From the NCBI GenBank assembly GCA_958429225.1, contig CAUAJB010000015.1, forward strand, positions 1-33,162: a stretch of DNA of 33,162 nt. Direction: 5' to 3'. The stretch comes from an uncultured Collinsella sp. GTDB taxonomy: Bacteria > Actinomycetota > Coriobacteriia > Coriobacteriales > Coriobacteriaceae. Made by a program: the position numbers and the translations under genes. Under the pieces are notes generated by a model. That model had not been told where the DNA came from and did not search any database. It worked only from the letters and a program-made list of their open reading frames with translations. Shown piece after piece: positions 24,814 to 32,753 of this stretch (positions are counted from its first letter, which is position 1; the number at the start of each line of letters is the position of its first letter).

Positions 24814-25245
24814 CTACAGCTTAATATCGAAGTTGATTTCGGGGACGGCGGCCAAGTCGGCCAACGTCACGCCGTCAACATAGTTCTCGATGACCTCGTC
24901 CAGGCCGCGCCAGAACTTGACGGTGGAACACAGGTCGCTGCGGGCGCAGCTGTTGTCGATGCCGTCGCACGCCACCGGAGCCGTGCTGCCCTCGACGGCG
25001 CGCAGGATGTCGCCAGCACGCACCTCGGCCGGGTCCTTGGCCATCATGTAGCCGCCGCCCTTGCCGCGCACGCTCTTAAGCAGGCCCGCCTTCATAAGCG
25101 GACGAACCAGCTGCTCCAGATACTTTTGCGAGATATGCTCGCGGTCGGCAACCTCGCGCAGGGCAATCTTGCCCTCGGCGTCGCCCAGCGCCGCGATATA
25201 GATCATCAGTCGGAGGGCATAGCGGCCCTTAGAAGAAATGAGCAT
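24814..25245 (-). CDS. Rrf2-family transcriptional regulator of the suf operon
   Basis: The product has 143 residues from ATG 25245, with GGGAGG 6 nt upstream; the ORF to 25314 would add a tail lacking homology. The N-terminal winged helix starts MLISSKGRYALRLM, the recognition part is ISQKYLEQLVRPLMKAGLLKSVRGKGGGY. Cys93, Cys100 and Cys106 form a C-x6-C-x5-C set close to the Fe-S ligands of IscR (C-x5-C-x5-C). It probably senses Fe-S status and represses or activates the divergent suf genes and itself. The intergenic region has dyads suited to such a dimer. It leads directly into mntA-hepT. Confidence 0.85.
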   Translation of the reverse strand: MLISSKGRYALRLMIYIAALGDAEGKIALREVADREHISQKYLEQLVRPLMKAGLLKSVRGKGGGYMMAKDPAEVRAGDILRAVEGSTAPVACDGIDNSCARSDLCSTVKFWRGLDEVIENYVDGVTLADLAAVPEINFDIKL

Positions 25246-25266
25246 ACCTACCCTCCCATCGTTACT

Positions 25267-25335
25267 GGGACAAAACCAGGCTTGTTTGTCCCAAATCCTA
25301 TGCACGCGGGGCAAACAAACCTGATTTTATGTCCC
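25267..25335. promoter_or_regulatory. Long imperfect inverted repeat between Rrf2 gene and suf operon
   Basis: Segment 25267-25292 starts GGGACAAAACCAGG; segment 25308-25335 read in reverse complement starts GGGACATAAAATCAGG. The two match over most of about 26 bp, with a 15-bp centre. The left segment also folds on itself (GGGACAAA/TTTGTCCC). It lies 22 bp before the Rrf2 start, inside its 5' leader, and could be its operator or an attenuating hairpin. Confidence 0.6.
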
Positions 25336-25356
25336 TCATCTAAAAAGTCGAGTGGA

Positions 25357-25400
25357 TTAGTCGGGTTTTCCCTTGACTAACGCCGAACCCATAGTAACTT
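25357..25400 (+). promoter_or_regulatory. suf promoter with overlapping dyad
   Basis: TTGACT (25373-25378) and TAACTT (25395-25400) are spaced by 16 bp. The dyad TTAGTC (25357-25362) and GACTAA (25375-25380), separated by 12 bp, overlaps the -35. The half-site resembles the GACTA core of IscR type 1 sites. Binding here would occlude the polymerase. Confidence 0.5.
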
Positions 25401-25464
25401 TATTCCGAGAAGATTCCTAGGGTTTAGTACACCTATGAGTACACCATATACAGAGAGGGACAGC

Positions 25465-26265
25465 ATGAGCGCAAATCCGCTGCTTTCCATCGAAGGTCTG
25501 ACCGCCTCCGTGGACGAGAAGACCATCCTCCACAACGTCAACCTCAACGTCGCCGCCGGCGAGACCCACGTGCTGATGGGACCCAACGGCGCCGGCAAGT
25601 CCACCCTCGGCCACCTGGTCATGGGCGACCCCGTCTACACGGTCAACGACGGCCGCATCGTCTTTGACGGCCAGGACATCACCGAGCTCACCACCGACAA
25701 GCGCTCGCGCGCCGGCCTGTTCCTGAGCTTCCAGGCCCCGGTCGAGATTCCGGGCGTGCCGCTGTCGAGCTTTTTGCGCGCCAGCATCGCCGGCCGCCCC
25801 GGCCTGGAGATGAAGGGCAAGGAGTTCCGCCGTCGCGTCAAGGAGCTCGCGGCCGAGCTCAACATGGATACCGCCTACCTCAACCGCGAGCTGGGCGTGG
25901 GCTTCTCGGGCGGCGAGAAGAAGAAGGTCGAGATGCTCCAGCTCCTGCTGCTGCAGCCCAAGCTCGCCATCCTCGACGAGACCGACTCGGGCCTGGACGT
26001 CGACGCGCTTTCCACCGTCAGCCACGGCATGGACGCCTACCGCAAGAGCTGCGACGGCTCCATGCTCATTATCACGCACAACACGCGCATCCTGGAGCAC
26101 TTGGATGTCGACCGCGTCCACGTTATGGTCAAGGGCCACATCGTGCGCGAGGACGACGCCTCGCTCATTCCCTGGATCGACAAGAACGGCTTTGAGACCT
26201 TCGAGCGCGAGGCCGCCGAGCAGCGCGCCCAGGCCGAGGCCGCCGCTGCCGAGCAGCAGGCGTAA
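25465..26265 (+). CDS. sufC: SufC, Fe-S assembly ATPase
   Basis: The product has 266 residues from ATG 25465 (GAGAGGG 5 nt upstream); the ATG at 25435 gives a ten-residue extension without a better site. Walker A is GPNGAGKST (39-47), the ABC signature is FSGGEKKK, followed by Walker B LAILDETDSGLD, the SufC form of the motif. SufC dimerises on SufBD and its ATP hydrolysis opens the scaffold for Fe-S cluster assembly in the cytoplasm. It is first of five suf genes and is followed 12 bp later by sufB. The Ala/Glu-rich tail at the end is unusual but harmless. Confidence 0.95.
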   Translation: MSANPLLSIEGLTASVDEKTILHNVNLNVAAGETHVLMGPNGAGKSTLGHLVMGDPVYTVNDGRIVFDGQDITELTTDKRSRAGLFLSFQAPVEIPGVPLSSFLRASIAGRPGLEMKGKEFRRRVKELAAELNMDTAYLNRELGVGFSGGEKKKVEMLQLLLLQPKLAILDETDSGLDVDALSTVSHGMDAYRKSCDGSMLIITHNTRILEHLDVDRVHVMVKGHIVREDDASLIPWIDKNGFETFEREAAEQRAQAEAAAAEQQA

Positions 26266-26277
26266 AGGGGCGACGCA

Positions 26278-27690
26278 ATGACCAAGAACCGCACCGAGGT
26301 CGCGGACATCGACCGCAGCCTCTACGACTTCACCTATGGCGAGGAGGGATTCGAGCGCCTCGACGCCGGCATCACGCCCGACATCGTGCGCGAGATCAGC
26401 GCCAAAAAGGACGAGCCGCAGTGGATGCTCGACCTGCGCCTCAAGTCCCTCGAGATTTTTAATCGTTTTCCCGACCCGACGTGGGGTCCCTCCATCGAAG
26501 GCTTGGACATGGACAACATCGTCACCTACGTCAAGCCCAACACCGACCAAAAACACGACTGGGAGTCGGTGCCCGACGACATCAAGAACACCTTTGAGCG
26601 CCTGGGCATCCCCGAGGCCGAGCGCAGCTACCTGGCGGGCGTCGGCGCGCAGTACGACTCCGAGCTGGTCTACCACAACATGCAGGACACGGCGTCCAAG
26701 ATGGGCATCGTCTACTCCGGTATTGAGGAAGCCCTGCACGATCCGCAGTGGGAGCCGCTCATCCACGAGAAATTCATGACGCTCATCCCGCCCACCGACC
26801 ACAAGTTTGCGGCCCTGCACGGCGCCGTGTGGTCGGGCGGCTCGTTTGTCTACGTTCCCAAGGGCACCAAGTTGGACTTCCCGCTGCAGAGCTACTTCCG
26901 CCTTAACGCCAAGGGCGCCGGCCAGTTTGAGCACACGCTCATCATCGTCGAGGACGATGCCGACCTGCACTTTATCGAGGGTTGCTCCGCGCCCAAGTAC
27001 AACGTGGCCAACCTCCACGCCGGCGCTGTGGAGCTCTTTGTGGGCAAGCGTGCGCACCTGCGCTACTCGACCATCGAGAACTGGTCCAAGAACATGTACA
27101 ACCTCAACACCAAGCGTGCGCGCGTGGACGAGGACGGCGACATCGAGTGGATCAGTGGCTCCTTCGGCAGCCACGTGGGCTACCTCTACCCCATGAGCGT
27201 GCTCAACGGCCGCCGCGCCCGCTCGAGCTTTACCGGCATCACCTTTGCCGGTGCCGGCCAGAACCTCGACACCGGCTGCAAGGTCGTACTTAACGCGCCC
27301 GAGACCTCGGCAACCGTCGAGACCAAGGGCATCTCCAAGAGCGGCGGCATCCAGACCTTCCGCAGCTCTATCGTGGCCACGCCCAAGGCCGAGGGCTCCA
27401 AGGCAACCGTGAGCTGCCAGTCACTGATGCTCGACGACCAAAGCCGCTCCGACACCATCCCCGCCATGGACATCCGCGCCAAGAACGTCGACGTCGGCCA
27501 CGAGGCCACCATCGGCCGCATCGGCGACGATAAGGTGTTCTACCTGATGAGCCGCGGTATCTCGGAGGAAGAGGCCCGTACCATGATCGTCAACGGCTTT
27601 GCCAACCCGGTCTCCAAGGAGCTACCGCTGGAGTACGCCGTCGAGATGAACAACCTGATCAAGCTCGAGATGGAAGGAGCGATCGGATAA
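26278..27690 (+). CDS. sufB: SufB, Fe-S cluster scaffold
   Basis: The product has 470 residues, the usual length for SufB. It has the typical opening ESLYDFTYGEEGF-like segment (SLYDFTYGEEGF), then LPLEYAVEMNNLIKLEMEG-type ending (LPLEYAVEMNNLI). The beta-helix region contains FTGITFAGAGQNLDTGCK and SRGISEEEAR. SufB carries the cluster on a SufB2-C2 or SufBCD complex and accepts sulfur from SufU/SufS. Its stop overlaps the sufD start by 1 nt (TAATG). No anomaly was seen. Confidence 0.95.
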   Translation: MTKNRTEVADIDRSLYDFTYGEEGFERLDAGITPDIVREISAKKDEPQWMLDLRLKSLEIFNRFPDPTWGPSIEGLDMDNIVTYVKPNTDQKHDWESVPDDIKNTFERLGIPEAERSYLAGVGAQYDSELVYHNMQDTASKMGIVYSGIEEALHDPQWEPLIHEKFMTLIPPTDHKFAALHGAVWSGGSFVYVPKGTKLDFPLQSYFRLNAKGAGQFEHTLIIVEDDADLHFIEGCSAPKYNVANLHAGAVELFVGKRAHLRYSTIENWSKNMYNLNTKRARVDEDGDIEWISGSFGSHVGYLYPMSVLNGRRARSSFTGITFAGAGQNLDTGCKVVLNAPETSATVETKGISKSGGIQTFRSSIVATPKAEGSKATVSCQSLMLDDQSRSDTIPAMDIRAKNVDVGHEATIGRIGDDKVFYLMSRGISEEEARTMIVNGFANPVSKELPLEYAVEMNNLIKLEMEGAIG

Positions 27691-28961
27691 TGAAACAGAC
27701 CACGAACACCGCTGCTACCACCCTTGAACAGGTCAATGCGATGCCGGCTGCCACTTGGGGTTGGCTCAAGATGAACCAGACCAAGCTCGAGCTCTCTGAC
27801 GAGCTTGCTGCCGCTCCCGCCGAGACCATTGAGGTTGAGGGCTTGGACAAGCAGTTTACTGGCGTGGCAGACGCATTCGACGCCGCCATGGACGCCATGG
27901 CCGAGCGCTTCCCCGAGCGCCGCGCCTCCGCCCCGGGTGGTGCCGCCGACCGCGCCCGCATCACGCCCGAGACCGAGCTCGACGTGCCCGCCACCTCCAT
28001 CTACCAGGCCGGTGCCATTAAGCTGGAGGAGGAGCTCTCCCCCGCTGAGGCCTTCGAGACTGGCATGGGCGAGGCTGCCTACACCTACCTGGCCGACCAC
28101 GCCACTAAGCGCGTCGTCATCGATGTGCCCACATACCAGCACGCCACGGTTGCCGTGCGTGTGAGCGGTGTCGATGCCGCCGCGGCCATCGCCGCCATCG
28201 ACGTCATCGCCCGTCCCCAGTCGACGCTCAATCTGCATATTGCCCTAGACTCCCCCGTTACCGGCGAGGGTGTCGTGGGCTCCGCGCTACGCGTGTGCGC
28301 CCACGAGTACGCCACCGTCAACGTGACCTGCACGCAGACGCTCGACGATAGCTGGATCGCGCTCGACGACACCGGCCTGTTCCTGGACGAGGGCGCGCGC
28401 GTCAACGTGCAACACACCGTCCTGGGTGCCGGCGCCAGCGCCACCGGCCTTGCCGGCGACCTGCTGGGCGATACCGCCAAGGTCACCATCGATACTGACT
28501 ACCTGGGCGCCCGCGAGCAGGTGCGCGACTTTAACTACGAGCTGCGCCACCGCGGTCGCAAGACCGAGTGCGAGATCGACGCCAACGGCGTACTGACCGG
28601 CACGTCCAAGAAGGTCTACCGCGGCACCATCGATCTCGTGCACGGCTGCAAGGGTGCCGTCGGCACCGAGCGCGAAACCGTGCTGTTGGCCAACAAGGGC
28701 GTCGACAACAAGACCGTCCCCGTCATTCTCTGCGACGAGGACGACGTTGCCGGCAACCACGGCGCCACCATCGGTCACGTCCGCGACGAGCAACTGTTCT
28801 ACCTCGCCTGCCGAGGCCTTGACCAAAACGCCGCCGAGGACCTGTTCATCCGCGCCAAGCTGGAGGACGCCGCGCTTTCCGCCACCGACGAGCGCACCCG
28901 CGCCGCCGTCGTCCGCCTGGGCAACAACCTGATCGACAACTTTGAAGAGGAGCTCGCATGA
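27690..28961 (+). CDS. sufD: SufD, Fe-S scaffold partner
   Basis: The product has 423 residues. The N-terminal about 110 residues are weakly conserved, as usual for SufD; the C-terminal half is the SufBD beta-helix (VLGAGASATGLAGDLLGD, then FYLACRGLDQNAAEDLFI). It partners SufB in the SufBC2D complex and helps acquire iron. Its start overlaps sufB by 1 nt and its stop TGA overlaps the sufS start (ATGA). Confidence 0.92.
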   Translation: MKQTTNTAATTLEQVNAMPAATWGWLKMNQTKLELSDELAAAPAETIEVEGLDKQFTGVADAFDAAMDAMAERFPERRASAPGGAADRARITPETELDVPATSIYQAGAIKLEEELSPAEAFETGMGEAAYTYLADHATKRVVIDVPTYQHATVAVRVSGVDAAAAIAAIDVIARPQSTLNLHIALDSPVTGEGVVGSALRVCAHEYATVNVTCTQTLDDSWIALDDTGLFLDEGARVNVQHTVLGAGASATGLAGDLLGDTAKVTIDTDYLGAREQVRDFNYELRHRGRKTECEIDANGVLTGTSKKVYRGTIDLVHGCKGAVGTERETVLLANKGVDNKTVPVILCDEDDVAGNHGATIGHVRDEQLFYLACRGLDQNAAEDLFIRAKLEDAALSATDERTRAAVVRLGNNLIDNFEEELA

Positions 28962-30283
28962 TCGACACCGAGCACGTTAAATGCGACACCTGTACCGCAC
29001 CGGAGCCTATGGAGCTCGACGCCAGCGACGAGGCCTCGCGCGGCTGGCCTACCGTCGACATCGAGACCAATCCCTACAAGGCACAATTCCCGCTTTTCCA
29101 GCAGCACCCCGAGATCGCCTTCCTCGATAGCGCCGCCACCGCGCAGCGCCCCGCCTGCGTGCTTGACGCCGAACGCGACTTCTACCAGCGCATGAACGCC
29201 AACCCCCTGCGCGGCCTGTACTCGCTGTCCGTCGAGGCCACCGAGGCCATCGCGAAGGTGCGCCAGCAGATCGCCGACCTCATCGGCGCTCCCCAGGCCA
29301 ACGAGGTCGTCTTCACCCGCAACACGAGCGAGTCGCTCAACCTGGTCGCCAAGAGCTTTGCACCCACGGTGCTCGAGCCCGGTGACGAGGTCGTCATCAC
29401 CATCATGGAGCACCACTCCAACCTGATTCCGTGGCAGCAGGTCTGCCGCGAGACCGGCGCCAAGCTCGTCTACCTCTACCCCACCAAGACCGGTCAACTC
29501 ACCACCGAGGAGGTTCTGTCCAAGGTGGGCCCCAAGACCAAAATCTTGGCCGTGGGTCAGGTGTCTAACGTGCTGGGCGTCGAGAACCCGGTCAAGAATC
29601 TCGGCAAGCTCGTGCACAAGTACGGCGGCTATCTGGTCGTCGACGGCGCGCAGTCGCTGCCGCACATGCCGGTCGATGTGGCCGATCTGGGCGCCGATTT
29701 CTTTGCCTTTAGCGCGCACAAGGCCATGGGCCCCATGGGCATCGGCGTCCTGTGGGGCAAGATGGACCTGCTCAACGCCATGCCGCCCATGCTCACCGGC
29801 GGCGAAATGATCGATTCGGTCACCGAGCAGGACGCCGTCTGGGCGCCCGTCCCCGAGAAGTTCGAGGCAGGCACGCAGGACGCCGCCGGCATCTTCGCCA
29901 CAGGCGCCGCTCTCGACTACCTCGTCAACACGGTTGGCTACGAAAACATCCAGGCACGCGAGCAGGCACTCGTCCACTACCTGATGGGCGAGCTCATGCA
30001 GCTCGACTTTGTCCAGATCATCGGCTCCATCTACTGGGACAACCATCACGGCGTCGTCAGCTTTAACGTCAAGGGTATCCACCCGCACGACGTCGCGAGC
30101 ATCATGGACATGGACGGCGTGTGCATCCGCGCCGGTCACCACTGCGCGCAGCCGCTGCTTACCTGGCTGGGCGTCGAGAACCTCGCCTGCTGCCGCGCCA
30201 GCGTGGCCTTCTACAACGACAAGGCCGACATCGATAAGTTCATCGCCGGCCTGCATCACGTTTGGAGCACGTTCAATGGGTAA
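28958..30283 (+). CDS. sufS: SufS, cysteine desulfurase
   Basis: The product has 441 residues; the ATG at 28958 has GAGGAG 7 nt upstream. The PLP Lys is Lys255 in FSAHKAMG, and the catalytic Cys is Cys396 in RAGHHCAQP. The family signature is intact (EHHSNLIPW, VVDGAQSLPH). It takes sulfur from L-cysteine and passes it to SufU. It is longer than typical SufS (about 406) by an N-terminal extension of about 40 residues containing a CxxC (CDTC, positions 9-12), which may be a local addition. The RGxHxLS segment reads RGLYSLS. Its stop overlaps the sufU start by 8 nt. Confidence 0.95.
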   Translation: MIDTEHVKCDTCTAPEPMELDASDEASRGWPTVDIETNPYKAQFPLFQQHPEIAFLDSAATAQRPACVLDAERDFYQRMNANPLRGLYSLSVEATEAIAKVRQQIADLIGAPQANEVVFTRNTSESLNLVAKSFAPTVLEPGDEVVITIMEHHSNLIPWQQVCRETGAKLVYLYPTKTGQLTTEEVLSKVGPKTKILAVGQVSNVLGVENPVKNLGKLVHKYGGYLVVDGAQSLPHMPVDVADLGADFFAFSAHKAMGPMGIGVLWGKMDLLNAMPPMLTGGEMIDSVTEQDAVWAPVPEKFEAGTQDAAGIFATGAALDYLVNTVGYENIQAREQALVHYLMGELMQLDFVQIIGSIYWDNHHGVVSFNVKGIHPHDVASIMDMDGVCIRAGHHCAQPLLTWLGVENLACCRASVAFYNDKADIDKFIAGLHHVWSTFNG

Positions 30284-30710
30284 TCTGTACACCTCCACCA
30301 CGTTTATGGAGCACAACTCGCACCCCGACTACAAGTACGAGATGGATGCCCCCACGCACGAGCACGACGGCATCAACCCCAGCTGCGGCGACGAGCTCAC
30401 CTTGCAGCTGCGCGTCGAGAACGGCGTGATCGAGGAGGCCTCCTTTACCGGCCACGGCTGCGCCATCAGCCAGGCCAGCGCCGACATCATGGCCGACCTC
30501 ATCACCGGCGAGACCGTCGAGGAAGCTCACCGCCTGGCAGAGCTCTTCCTCGCCATGATCCGCGGCGAGCAGCTCTCCGAGGAAGACCTGGAAGACCTGG
30601 ACGAAGCCGCCCAGCTCCAGGACATCTCGCACATGCCCGCCCGCGTCAAATGCGCCGAGCTCGCCTGGCGCACCCTCGACGGCATGCTCGAGGGGCAAAA
30701 TAATCAGTAG
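30276..30710 (+). CDS. sufU: SufU, zinc-dependent sulfur acceptor
   Basis: The product has 144 residues from ATG 30276, overlapping the sufS stop by 8 nt; the longer frame to 30009 lies inside sufS. Zinc ligands Cys37 and Asp39 (NPSCGDE), Cys62 (GHGCAIS) and Cys126 (RVKCAELAW) are all in the expected context. SufU takes the persulfide from SufS and hands it to the SufBCD complex, replacing SufE in Gram-positive bacteria. The Glu/Asp-rich stretch at 100-115 (EEDLEDLDEA) is longer than normal. It ends the operon before a strong terminator. Confidence 0.93.
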   Translation: MGNLYTSTTFMEHNSHPDYKYEMDAPTHEHDGINPSCGDELTLQLRVENGVIEEASFTGHGCAISQASADIMADLITGETVEEAHRLAELFLAMIRGEQLSEEDLEDLDEAAQLQDISHMPARVKCAELAWRTLDGMLEGQNNQ

Positions 30711-30738
30711 TATTTATCCCAAATCTTAAGAATTTCGT

Positions 30739-30782
30739 TGGCCGAATCGCTTGACTAAGAGCGGTTCGGCCATTTTCTTTTC
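30739..30782 (+). terminator. Rho-independent terminator of the suf operon
   Basis: TGGCCGAA (30739-30746) pairs with TTCGGCCA (30765-30772), extended inside by CGCT/AGCG, followed by TTTTCTTTTC. It ends the sufCBDSU transcript 29 bp past the stop and precedes the 3' end of the opposite-strand gene. Confidence 0.85.
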
Positions 30783-30787
30783 TGCCT

Positions 30788-31597
30788 TTATTTCGATCCC
30801 TCGACCTGCGCGTCCACCTGAGCATAAGCGCGCACGATACGAGAGACGGTACTTTTGCCAATCCCGGTATACCGCTCAATCTGGCGCACCGTAAAGCCGG
30901 CATTGTTCAATCCAACAATAACGGTATCGCGCTGCGCCGGCGGTTCAGTTTTAACCCCATTGAGCGGAACCCCGAGGCTCTTCGCCAATTTGTCGGCAAA
31001 GGCGTGGCGTTCCCACTCTGTATCTTTCATATCGCACAGCGCCGGCTCGCTGCCGTCGGGCGTCGAAAGCGAATAGGCAATAAAGCCCTCGGCAGAACCA
31101 AAAAGTTCAAGCACGCAAGAAGGATCAGAAAATCCCCTCGCGGCATCGGCCGCATCACAGTCGTAAGAGCGTAGATGTTCCGCAAAGCTGCTCCAGGGAT
31201 AACGCTCAATGAGACCGATGCCCGCCTCCTGCGGATCGGCGTGTACGGAGCGAATAGCCTCCATCACCTGCCAGTCGGTATCGAGCGAGCGCCGGTCAAA
31301 ACGGTTCTGGAACAGATGGCCCGTGCGCCCCGTGCGTTTATTGAACCGCCGCGCGTACGTCAAAAGCAGCCGGTGCATCGCCGCGCTCATCGCGTCCTCG
31401 TAATCTGCAAGCACCAGACGCACGTGATTGCCCATAAGGCACCAGGCGATAACCGTCACGCCCGCCTTGCGGCAGCACTCACGCATCAGCTCCAAGAACT
31501 CCCACCGGTCCTCATCGCCCTCAAAGATGAGCTGCTTGCCCGTACCGCGGGCACAGACATGGTAAAAGCCGGTAACCGTTCTCCAAACGCGCTGCAT
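30788..31597 (-). CDS. Domesticated REP-associated Y1 transposase-like protein (catalytic residues lost)
   Basis: The product has 269 residues from ATG 31597, with AAAGGAA just upstream; the frame to 31810 is not needed. The N-terminal about 150 residues follow the Y1_Tnp/RAYT fold: FYHVCARG, WCLMGNHVRLVL, RTGHLFQNRF and RYPWSSF. The HUH motif, normally NHVHLL, reads NHVRLV (second His replaced by Arg60), and the catalytic Tyr region, normally RYIHLNP, reads RSVHADP (Ser117). It should not cut DNA. The C-terminal about 60 residues form a helix-turn-helix (FTVRQIERYTGIGKSTVSRI). It may bind DNA as a regulator. No IS200-type ends or REP sequences were confirmed nearby. Confidence 0.75.
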   Translation of the reverse strand: MQRVWRTVTGFYHVCARGTGKQLIFEGDEDRWEFLELMRECCRKAGVTVIAWCLMGNHVRLVLADYEDAMSAAMHRLLLTYARRFNKRTGRTGHLFQNRFDRRSLDTDWQVMEAIRSVHADPQEAGIGLIERYPWSSFAEHLRSYDCDAADAARGFSDPSCVLELFGSAEGFIAYSLSTPDGSEPALCDMKDTEWERHAFADKLAKSLGVPLNGVKTEPPAQRDTVIVGLNNAGFTVRQIERYTGIGKSTVSRIVRAYAQVDAQVEGSK

Positions 31598-32000
31598 GGC
31601 GTTCCTTTCGCCGGGATCTGCTTGCCATCCAATACAGCACGATTGAAGCGTGCCATCAAAACATTCACGCAAAACAATACACTCGCGCGGCCAAAGGCAG
31701 TAATCAGGCGGCGAACGGCACCGTTGCAACAGGTCAACCCCTGCAACGCTTACAAGAGCTGACCAAAAGCTTGCCCAAGAAGGACCCCCTCTACGGAAGT
31801 TCACGACCACAGAACATAGAGTTAAACCGTTTCAATTAAAACTTCCGGACTTCCCGCTACGAAAACTGAGCCGTTCGCCGAATATTCCGTGCATTTCGCG
31901 GTATTATAGGGGCTGCATGTCATGTCCCTTTCGAAGGGTCGCCCGGCAATCGCCAGCCACGGCCCCCAGACGGGACGCCAACACGATAGAGAGGAGAGGC
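31598..32000. other. Divergent intergenic region before the Fe-S scaffold gene
   Basis: This 403-bp stretch separates the RAYT-like gene from the next gene on the plus strand. An imperfect hairpin (GTTGC...GCAAC) lies near 31730-31755. TATTAT (31902-31907) is a -10 candidate for the scaffold gene but lacks a good -35. No gene or RNA gene recognised. Confidence 0.4.
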
Positions 32001-32735
32001 ATGCAGTACTCACAGGAAGTGGAGAACATGTGCCCCGTTGCCAAGGGTGCATACCACGGCCCCGCACCCATCCCCGAGGAGGGCAAGTGGGTCCAGGCTA
32101 AGGAGATTTCCGACATCTCCGGTCTTACGCACGGTGTGGGTTGGTGCGCACCTCAGCAGGGCGCCTGCAAGCTCACGCTGAACGTCAAGGACGGCATCAT
32201 CGAGGAGGCCCTCGTTGAGACCATCGGCTGCTCGGGCATGACCCACTCTGCCGCCATGGCTTCCGAGATCCTTCCCGGTAAGACCATCCTCGAGGCCCTC
32301 AACACCGACCTCGTCTGCGACGCCATCAACGTTGCTATGCGCGAGATCTTCCTGCAGATCGTTTACGGCCGCAGCCAGACCGCGTTCTCCGAGGGCGGCC
32401 TGCCCGTGGGCGCCTCCCTCGACGACCTCGGCAAGGGCCTTCGCTCTCAGGTCGGCACCATGTTCGGCACCAAGGCCAAGGGCGCTCGTTACCTCGAGCT
32501 CGCTCAGGGCTACGTCACCCGCATGGCTCTCAACGACAAGAACGAGATCATCGCATTCGAGTTCCTGAACCTCGGCAAGTTCACCGACGCCGTCAAGGCC
32601 GGCAAGACCCCCGAGGAGGCCATCGCTGGCGCTATGGGCCACTATGGTCAGTGGGAGAACGCTGCCAAGTACATCGACCCGCGCACCGACGAGGAGACTC
32701 ACTCCGTCGCCAGCGTGTTCCCGGTTCACGAGTAG
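32001..32735 (+). CDS. NifU-like iron-sulfur cluster assembly scaffold
   Basis: The product has 244 residues from ATG 32001, with GAGGAG upstream. The N-terminal half resembles the NifU/SufU scaffold fold: Cys at position 11, ACKLTLNVKDG (Cys56), ETIGCSGMTHSAA (Cys77) and LVCDAINVAM. The remaining half is specific to this protein group. Such genes are annotated as Fe-S assembly scaffold in anaerobes and lie next to a GGGtGRT gene, as here 18 bp downstream. A role in cluster delivery is likely but the client is unknown. The longer frame to 31917 has no start context. Confidence 0.75.
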   Translation: MQYSQEVENMCPVAKGAYHGPAPIPEEGKWVQAKEISDISGLTHGVGWCAPQQGACKLTLNVKDGIIEEALVETIGCSGMTHSAAMASEILPGKTILEALNTDLVCDAINVAMREIFLQIVYGRSQTAFSEGGLPVGASLDDLGKGLRSQVGTMFGTKAKGARYLELAQGYVTRMALNDKNEIIAFEFLNLGKFTDAVKAGKTPEEAIAGAMGHYGQWENAAKYIDPRTDEETHSVASVFPVHE

Positions 32736-32753
32736 AAAGGGAGGGAAATAACT

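Noticed and set aside
25417..27174. 585-codon minus-strand open frame opposite sufC and sufB
   Set aside because: It mirrors GC-rich codons of the real genes, is rich in Val, Leu and Gly without motifs, and has no ribosome binding site. The same holds for 27540-28238, 28799-30316 and 32010-33131.
24095..30738. The 15-mer TCTTAAGAATTTCGT at 30724-30738 also occurs reversed at 24095-24109
   Set aside because: Both copies lie just after gene stops, but a 15-bp match is about what chance allows in a window this size, and nothing else is shared.
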